DNA from: CAWFKS01 sp963816435
GTDB taxonomy: Bacteria > Pseudomonadota > Alphaproteobacteria > Rhizobiales > Rhizobiaceae
Assembly: GCA_963816435.1 (NCBI GenBank)
Contig: CAWFKS010000016.1
Location: forward strand, 1 to 64,000
Length of the DNA stretch: 64,000 nt
Direction of reading: 5' to 3'
Shown here: positions 57,519 through 64,000 of the stretch, piece by piece
How the letters are laid out: the number at the start of each line of letters is the position of its first letter
Numbering within the stretch: position 1 is the stretch's first letter
The notes under the pieces: generated by a model
Database searches by the model: none
What the model saw: only the letters and a program-made list of their open reading frames with translations
What the model was told of the DNA's origin: nothing
Translations under genes and position numbers: made by a program

Positions 57519-58695
57519 ATGCCCCTCCCGCTGATCGCGCTTTTCATCGCCGCCTTCGCCTTCGGCAGCACCGAGTTCGTCGTTGCCGGCGTGCTGCCGG
57601 AACTGGCGCGTGGCCTCGGCGTATCGATACCCGCCGCCGGCTACCTGGTGACCGCCTACGCCGCCGGCATCGCCATCGGCGGCCCGGTGATGACCGTCCT
57701 CACCAATGACGTCTCGCGCAAGAAGCTGCTGGTCGCCGTCGGCGTGGTGTTCACGCTCGGCCAGCTGGCATGCGCGCTCGCCCCCGGCTTCGCGTCCATG
57801 CTCGCCATCCGCGTTGTCGTCGCGGTGGCCCACGGCGTCTTCTTCGGGGCCGCCATGGTCGTCGCGGTCCGTCTGGTCAGCGAGGAGAAGCGCGGCATGG
57901 CCGTCGCCTTCGTGCTTGCCGGCCTGACCGTCTCCAACATTCTTGGCGTGCCCGCCGGCACCGCGATCGGGGCGCTGTTCGGCTGGCGCGCCACCTTCTG
58001 GACGATGTTCGCGCTGGGCATCTTCGCCACCGGCGCCATCCTCGTGCTCCTGCCGCGCACCGGCGGGCCGGATGTCCGGCCCGTCGGGCTGATGCGCGAG
58101 GTCGCGGTGCTTCGCCGGCAGCAGGTATGGTCCTCGCTCATCGTCATGCTGATGCTGATGGTCGGCCAGTTCGTGCCCTTCACCTACATCGCGCCGATGC
58201 TGCACGAGGTGACCGGCGTCTCCGCCGCGACCGTGCCCTGGTTCCTGCTGCTCAACGGGCTCGGCGCAACCGCCGGCGTCTTCGTCGGCGGCCGGCTCGC
58301 CGGCTGGAAGCTGATGCCCTCGCTGATCGTGCTTCTGGCGATCCAGGCGGTGGTGCTGTCGGCGATGTATGCGTTCAGTCCCCATCCGCTGCCCATGGCC
58401 GTGGTGGTATGCCTGTGGGGCTGCACCAGCTTCGCCATCGGCACGCCGATCCAGACGCGCATCCTCACCTGGACAGCCGACGGGCCGAACCTCGCCTCCT
58501 CGCTGATACCGTCGGGCTTCAACATCGGCATAGCGCTCGCTGCCTCGATCGGCTCGATGCTTCTGACCGCCGGCTACGGCTATCGCAGCCTGCCGGTGCT
58601 GGGCATTTTCGCGATGGTCGATCGCCGTTGCCGTGGCGGCGCTCTCCTACGCGGCCGAACGCCGCTCGAGCGCCCGCCCGCCGGCCGCATCGTAG
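57519..58695 (+). CDS. MFS drug/sugar efflux transporter (frameshift as read)
   Basis: This 391-residue, 12-helix major facilitator belongs to the DHA1 group (AraJ/YdhP-like). Characteristic segments are FGSTEFVVAGVLPELARGL, AAGIAIGGPVMTVL and GVPAGTAIGALFGWR. An extra G near 58622 (GGTCGATCG) shifts the end; corrected, it finishes ERRSSARPPAAS at 58695. ATG 57519 is preferred to the GTG at 57483. The substrate is unknown. Confidence 0.86.
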
Positions 58696-58877
58696 CAGCC
58701 ATCGACCGGAGCACCGCGTCGATCGGAGCCTTTCCGAATCCAGCCGCAATTGATTAACCGGCTAATTCGATGCAGGGTGGAACCTTCGGTCATCTTCAAT
58801 GATTTGCAGGCAATGGCTATCCGCGTTTTTGCAAGACACAGCACCCTTTGGGCGCCCGCCCGGCCGTGGAGCCGGCG

Positions 58878-60543
58878 ATGAGCGGCGCGATGGTCCTGCT
58901 GCATCTGGCCGGCGCCGTCGCGCTGCTCCTGTGGGCGACGAGAATGGTGCGGACCGGCGTCGAGCGCGCCTACGGTGACGTGCTGCGGGCACGGCTGCGC
59001 AGCGTACTGCGCAATCCGATCGCAACGCTCGCCGCGGGACTGGTGCTGGCGATCGCGCTGCAAAGCGCCACCGCCACCGCCCTGCTCGTCGGCTCTTTCG
59101 CCGGGTCGGGCATCGTCGCGGCCTCCGTCGGGCTGACCGCCGCGCTCGGGGCCGACGTCGGCTCGGCGCTGGTCGTGCGGCTCCTGAGCTTCGATCTCGG
59201 GGCGGTGATGCCGCTCTGCCTGTTTGCCGGCACCGCCATCTTCATGTCGACGGAGCGCCGCGCCTGGCGGCAGGCCGGCCGCATCCTCGTGGGCGTCGGA
59301 CTGCTGCTCCTGTCGCTCCGGCTCATCGGCGAAGCCTCCGAGCCGCTGCGGGACAGCAGGATGCTGCCCGTCATCGTCGACTATCTCGCCGGCGACCCGG
59401 CCACCGCCTTTTTGATCGCGGCGGTCGTCACCTGGCTGTTCCATTCAAGCGTCGCGGCGATCCTGCTGTTCGCGGCCCTTGCCTCGCGCGGCCTGATGCC
59501 GGCCGGCCTCGGCGTCGTCATGGTGCTCGGCGCCAATCTCGGCAGCGGCATCATCGCCGCGGTGCTGTCGCGCGCGATGCCGCCGGAATCGCGCGCCGTG
59601 CCGCTCGGCAACCTGGCGATCCGCGGCTCGGGCGCCGTCATCGCGCTCGCGGCGCTGGTCGCGCTGGCTCCCGACCTGTCGCGGCTCGGCGCCACCGCCT
59701 CCGCGCAGATCATCAATGCCCACCTGGTCTTCAACGTCGCCGTCGCGCTGCTCGGACTGCCGTTCGTCGGTTTCGTCCACCGCTCGATTTCGGCCGCGCT
59801 GGCAGGCACCGGACGGCCCAGTGCCGGCGACCTGCTCGCCCGCGCCGAGGAGACCGCGCTCGACGAAGGCGTGCTGGACACGCCTTCGCTGGCGCTGGCC
59901 AACGCCACGCGCGAGACGCTGGGCATCTGCCGCACCATCGAGGTGATGCTGAAGGAAGTCATCGAGCTCTACGAGACACCCGACAAGCAGGGCATCGCCG
60001 CATTGTCGGCCCTCGACGATCTGGTCGACCGCCGCCACGCCGCCGTGAAGCTCTATCTGGCGCGCATCGCGACGCGGAGCATGAGCGAGGCCGACGCGCT
60101 GCGCTGCCAGGAGCTGATCGGCGCCTGCGTCAAGCTCGAGCAGGTCGGCGACATCGTCGTGCGCAACCTGCTGGCCCATGTCGACAAGAAGCGCACCCGC
60201 GGCCTGACCTTCACCAACGAGGGCTGGCAGGAACTGGTGCGAGTTCCACGCGCTGGTCCTGTCCAACGCGCGGCTCGCCTTCAACGTGCTGGTGACCAGG
60301 AATTCCGACACCGCCATGAAGCTGATGCGCGAGAAGGACGCCGTCCGCGACCTGGAACGGCAGATGAGCGAGCTTCACTTCGGCCGGCTGCGCGTCGGAA
60401 CGGAAAAGAGCATCGAGACAAGCTCGATCCATCTCGACACGATTCGCGACCTCAAGCAGATCAACTCGCTGCTCGCGGGAATCGCCTATCCGGTGCTGGA
60501 AGAGAACGGGCTGCTGCGCGAATCGCGCCTCAAGCCGGTGTAA
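58878..60543 (+). CDS. Na/Pi cotransporter II-like protein with PhoU-like tail (frameshift as read)
   Basis: This 554-residue protein has two inverted repeat motifs of sodium-phosphate cotransporters (LQSATATALLVGSFAGSGI and WLFHSSVAAILLFAALASRG). A cytosolic PhoU-like helical region follows (NATRETLGICRTIEVMLKEV; LKQINSLLAGIAYPVL). An extra G near 60243 (GCGAGTTCC) breaks the frame inside the PhoU part; corrected, it is continuous. The start is ATG 58878, with GGAG 8 nt upstream. Confidence 0.86.
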
Positions 60544-60646
60544 CTGCTGGGGTAGTCATCCTTTCACGGACTCGATGAACCTCTCCAAGTTCTTGTTTTC
60601 GCGCAATTCCGGACGGAAAACCGGTTTCCACTTTTCCTGGAATTGT

Positions 60647-61096
60647 CTACCGCAGCATGCCCTTGACGATGCCGCTGGCCTTGGAGAAATCCATGCGGTC
60701 GGGGAATTTTTGCTTCAGAGCGTTCATGCAGCGGCCGATGTCGCGCAAGCCGTCGGCACCGACCTCGTGCACCACTTCCGCGCAGGCGCGGCGCACGTCC
60801 TCCTCGCCGAGCTGGCGCGGCAGGAACTGCTTGATGATGGCAATTTCCTCGCGTTCCTGTTCGGCGAGCTCGATGCGCCCGCCTTCTTCGAACTGGCGCG
60901 CGGATTCCTCGCGCTGCTTCACCATCTTCGCCAGGATCTGCTTGATCTCCTCGTCGCTGACCGGGTCCTTGCCGGCGCTGCGATTGGCGATGTCGCGGTC
61001 GTTTATGGCGGTGAGGATGAGCCGCAACGTCGAAGTGCAGCGCTTTTCCTGCTTTTTAGTCGAGTGTTTCAGTGCCTCGGCGATCTCGTCGCGCAT
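60647..61096 (-). CDS. yqeY: GatB/YqeY domain protein
   Basis: This 149-residue protein is the stand-alone YqeY domain, related to the tail of GatB (tRNA-dependent amidotransferase subunit): LRLILTAINDRDIANRS, EEIKQILAKMVKQREES and FLPRQLGEEDVR. It may bind tRNA, but its function is unproven. It is divergent from carA, an arrangement common in Rhizobiales. Confidence 0.92.
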   Translation of the reverse strand: MRDEIAEALKHSTKKQEKRCTSTLRLILTAINDRDIANRSAGKDPVSDEEIKQILAKMVKQREESARQFEEGGRIELAEQEREEIAIIKQFLPRQLGEEDVRRACAEVVHEVGADGLRDIGRCMNALKQKFPDRMDFSKASGIVKGMLR

Positions 61097-61398
61097 GGCT
61101 TCTTTCTCCCGTCCCGGTCGCGGAGGATAGCGCCGGCCCGCAGCCGAAGCAAACCGTTTTGTGGCGTCATAAGCTTTTGAATTCGTTTGCTTAAGCTATT
61201 CCGCCTGGCGGTCTGCATCGTTCATTGGCTGCTTGTGTGCCGTCGCGTATTGCCCCGGACCTCGGCGGACAATACATAGGGTTTCGCGGGTCGCCGCGGC
61301 TTCCGGCCGCTCTTGCCCGCGTCTTTCAGGCGCGTCATATGGCGCGACTGCGCTTCTTGTTCAAGATCGCGCCCGATTCTCGACGGAGTTTGCACACA
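61097..61398. other. yqeY-carA divergent promoter region
   Basis: 302 bp with no supported gene. It contains the AT-rich stretch around 61160-61200 (AAGCTTTTGAATTCG), where one or both promoters should lie. I could not pick a convincing -35/-10 pair or a leader peptide. Confidence 0.5.
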
Positions 61399-62605
61399 AT
61401 GACCGACCAGACCCCGCCCTGGGTTCCCGACCGGCCGACCGCGCTTCTGGTGCTTGCCGACGGAACGGTCGTCGAAGGCCACGGCCTCGGCGCCACCGGC
61501 AAGGCCGTCGGCGAGGTCTGCTTCAACACCGCGCTCACCGGCTATCAGGAGATCCTCACCGATCCCTCCTACGCCAGCCAGATCGTCACCTTCACCTTCC
61601 CGCACATCGGCAATATCGGCGCCAACGACGAGGACGTCGAGGATCTGAACCCGGCCAACCGCGCCGGAGCGGTAGGCGCGGTTTTCAAGGCCGACCTCAC
61701 CAATCCGTCGAACCATCGTTCCGCCATGCATCTCGACCAGTGGCTGACCGCCCGCGGCATCGTCGCCATTTCCGGCATCGACACGCGCGCGCTGACGGTG
61801 CTCATTCGCGAGAAGGGCATGCCCAACGCCGTCGTCGCCCATTCGCCGGACGGAAATTTCGACGTCGAGGCGCTGAAGGCCGAGGCAAAGGCCTGGGGCG
61901 GGCTCGTCGGGCTCGACCTTGCCAAGGAGGTCACCTCCGGGCAGAGCGCACCGTGGACCGAGACGCCATGGGTCTGGAACGAGGGCTACGGCGCCACGCA
62001 GGGACGAGCCGGCGGTCCACATCGTCGCCATCGACTACGGCGTGAAGCGCAACATCCTGCGCCTGCTCGCCGGCCTCGGCGCCAGGGTCACCGTCGTGCC
62101 CGCCACGATGAGCGCCGACGACATTCTGGCCATGAAGCCCGACGGAGTGTTCCTGTCGAACGGCCCCGGCGACCCCGCCGCGACCGGCGAATATGCGGTG
62201 CCGATCATCAAGGACCTGCTGAAGGCCGACATCCCGGTGTTCGGCATCTGTCTCGGCCACCAGCTGCTGGCGCTGGCCGTCGGCGCGAAGACCGTCAAGA
62301 TGCACCAGGGTCATCACGGCGCCAATCACCCGGTCAAGGACTTCACCACCGGCAAGGTCGAGATCGTTTCGATGAACCACGGCTTCGCCGTCGATCCCAG
62401 GTCGCTGCCCGAGGGCGTCGAGCAGACCCACGTCTCGCTCTTCGATGGCTCCAACTGCGGCATCTCGCTGGTCGGCCGGCCGGTCTTCTCCGTCCAGCAC
62501 CATCCCGAGGCCTCGCCCGGCCCGCAGGATTCGCATTATCTCTTCCGCCGCTTCATGAACCTGATCCGCGAGCGCAAGGGCGAGCCGGCTCTCGCCGAGC
62601 GCTGA
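61399..62605 (+). CDS. carA: Carbamoyl-phosphate synthase small chain (frameshift as read)
   Basis: CarA supplies ammonia from glutamine to CarB for carbamoyl phosphate, feeding arginine and pyrimidine synthesis. The N-terminal half begins MTDQTPPWVPDRPTALLVLA and includes FNTALTGYQEILTDPSY and GIDTRALTVLIREKG. The amidotransferase half has the nucleophile in GICLGHQLLALA and the His in VQHHPEASPGP. An extra G near 62002 (CAGGGACG) separates the halves; corrected, it has 401 residues. Because the gene is essential, the shift must be an error. carB is not in the window downstream. Confidence 0.94.
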
Positions 62606-62623
62606 TCCGGCCAGCGTTTCCGC

Positions 62624-62654
62624 GAAAAAAAGAAAGGCGGCCTCGAGGGCCGCC
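62624..62654. terminator. Bidirectional terminator between carA and the Tad-type gene
   Basis: The stem GGCGGCC-TCGAG-GGCCGCC (62636-62654) is flanked on the left by AAAAAAAGAAA, which is a T-run for the leftward gene. On the carA side the following sequence is CAGTTTGT, a weaker T-run. Confidence 0.75.
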
Positions 62655-62679
62655 CAGTTTGTCGTCCGTTGTGTGTGCG

Positions 62680-64000
62680 TCAGGACGAGATTCTCAAGCG
62701 AACGATGTTCTCGCCGATCTTCTTGAAGACGTCGTCGAGCTGGCTGCGCGACGGGGCGTCGAAGAAGTTGGCAGGCGAACTCGCGCATTCCTTCAGCATG
62801 TAGCCGGTCTTCACGTCGGGTTCCTCGAGCCTGATCGTGTAGATCTCGACGCCGGCATCCTTGGCGGCCTTGCATGCGGCGAGCGTCTTGTCGTTCATCG
62901 CCGCGTTGGTGCTCGAGGCTCCGCCGGCGGTAATGCCCAGGCGCCCGTCGACCAGATAGCCGAAGCTCGAATATTCGGAGCCGAGCTTGGTGCTGGTGGG
63001 CCCCAGATTGTTGGCGCCGTCCGTCAGCACGATCATGATCTTTTCGAGGCCGGGCTTGTCCTTGGCGCCCTCGGTGAACGGCTCGCCGGGCGAAAGCACG
63101 CGGTTGCCCCAGGCCACGCCCTCCATGATGTTGGTGGTGCCCCGCGCCTCCAGCGATTTCACCTTCTGCTTCAGCGAATTGTAGTCGCTGGTCAGCGGCG
63201 TGATCGGCTGGGTGTCGCACCCGCGGTTCGGTCCCTTGCCCCACACGTGTTCTATGCTGACGGGCACCATCGAGATCGTGTCGATCAGCCCCGACGTGAT
63301 CTCCTCGATGCCGTATTTGGCGAGCTTCGCCTTCTCGGCCGCCTTCGACATGTCGAGCGGATCGACCAGCGAGGTGATGTAGTCGTTGGCGTAGCCCCAG
63401 CCGGAAGGCTCGTCTATGCCGAACGCCGGCACGAACAGGCTGTCGGGGTCGCTCTTCTTCGGTTCGGTGTCGGCGACGTCATGCGCGCCCTTCTTGTCGG
63501 GCATGCGCGTCTCCACGCAGCCTTTCCAGTCCTCGCCCAGATTGTGATAGACCTCGAAGCGGCTGATGCCCTTCTTCAGTTCGAGCTGCGGAATGTCGCT
63601 CTTGCCCTTCAGGTCGAGCCAGGGCGCACCGCTGCCCTTGATCATCTTGCCCTTCTTGTCGAAGCTGGGCCCGTATTGCGCACCGACATTGACGAAGGTC
63701 GCGAACGGCACGAGCGCGTATTTGAGCTTGCTGGTGTCCTGCACCTGCCCCGTCATGTCGTCGATCATGCCGGTGACGGCGTCCTTGAGCGACGAAAGCT
63801 TGCCTCCGGCCATCGAACCCGTCGTGTCGAGAACCAGCGCAACCTCGTAGCTCGCATAGGCGATGTCCGCCGTGGACTGGGCGACCACCGGCCATTTGTC
63901 GTAGCCGAGCAGGCCACCGAACGCCGTCGGCGCCTTGGTCGTGGCCCCCAGCGTCACGGCCGTGCCCGACCGCGCCACCGACAGCTTCGTGAAGTCGGCA
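62680..64000 (-). CDS. Tad-pilus-type von Willebrand protein, 5' end outside the window
   Basis: This is the C-terminal ~440 residues of a TadG-like protein. It has a von Willebrand A domain starting VALVLDTTGSMAGGKL (the MIDAS site is DxTGS) and the later strand IMIVLTDGANNLG; the C terminus is FFDAPSRSQLDDVF. The reading frame is open to the window end (ADFTKLSVARSG just inside), so the N-terminal TadE-like part and membrane anchor lie beyond. TadG proteins are linked to Flp pilus or envelope functions. Confidence 0.85.
   Translation of the reverse strand, partial: ADFTKLSVARSGTAVTLGATTKAPTAFGGLLGYDKWPVVAQSTADIAYASYEVALVLDTTGSMAGGKLSSLKDAVTGMIDDMTGQVQDTSKLKYALVPFATFVNVGAQYGPSFDKKGKMIKGSGAPWLDLKGKSDIPQLELKKGISRFEVYHNLGEDWKGCVETRMPDKKGAHDVADTEPKKSDPDSLFVPAFGIDEPSGWGYANDYITSLVDPLDMSKAAEKAKLAKYGIEEITSGLIDTISMVPVSIEHVWGKGPNRGCDTQPITPLTSDYNSLKQKVKSLEARGTTNIMEGVAWGNRVLSPGEPFTEGAKDKPGLEKIMIVLTDGANNLGPTSTKLGSEYSSFGYLVDGRLGITAGGASSTNAAMNDKTLAACKAAKDAGVEIYTIRLEEPDVKTGYMLKECASSPANFFDAPSRSQLDDVFKKIGENIVRLRISS

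Overview
This is a GC-rich chromosomal window from an alphaproteobacterium, most likely a Rhizobiales/Phyllobacteriaceae-type organism (Mesorhizobium, Nitratireductor or Aquamicrobium relatives). The family assignment is an inference. It rests on the petA-petB-petC operon, a fused TrpE-TrpG anthranilate synthase behind a 14-residue trpL leader, the dnaG-rpoD pair near a divergent yqeY/carA, and several DUF families common in that order. Nearly all genes are housekeeping or metabolic. I see no prophage, insertion sequence, CRISPR array, tRNA or rRNA.

Layout. 0-3 kb: cytochrome bc1 operon. 3-9 kb: three tandem exporter-type ABC transporters plus a DUF6665 gene. 9.7-14.5 kb: AhpD-like protein, trmL, a GNAT acetyltransferase, hemF, a BrnT-like/HTH toxin-antitoxin (TA) pair, a PanE-like reductase and HlyU. 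14.5-19.6 kb: a denitrification island (nirK, nirV, nnrS, pseudoazurin, an NnrR-type regulator, a DUF1858 protein) with three TTGYG-N4-CGCAA boxes. 19.8-27.7 kb: fhs, a methyltransferase, a PAP2 phosphatase, DUF1206, DUF4342, a split LigD (ligase and polymerase in separate genes) and DUF2254. 27.7-35.6 kb: trpL attenuator-trpE(G), a CDF transporter, an AbrB-type membrane protein, a Leu-rich leader before leuA, and an alpha/beta hydrolase. 35.6-40.3 kb: miscellaneous enzymes and a TumE/TumA-like pair. 40.3-47.1 kb: a MoxR-DUF58-BatA/DUF4159-membrane protein operon. 47.2-51.9 kb: DUF1285, NudL, CCA-adding enzyme, DUF1059, YjbQ, Uma2 and a secreted protein of unknown function. 52-64 kb: rpoD, dnaG, BrnT/BrnA, an MFS transporter, a Na/Pi cotransporter, yqeY, carA and a partial Tad-pilus-type von Willebrand protein.

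How the genes work together. NirK reduces nitrite to NO, pseudoazurin is its probable electron donor, NirV and NnrS are accessory, and the Crp/Fnr regulator probably switches the island on. The nirK and pseudoazurin promoters have the same box and the same CTATTC -10 element at exactly the same distance, which ties them into one regulon. trpE(G) has a classical attenuator with a predicted leaderless leader peptide. leuA has a similarly placed Leu-rich leader ORF.

Quality caveat. Seventeen genes are broken by 22 single-base indels (20 insertions, 2 deletions). Sixteen of them lie between about 7.8 and 25.3 kb, and they hit genes that must work, such as carA. Correcting one base each restores a full-length family member every time, so I read them as sequencing or assembly errors and give the corrected extents.
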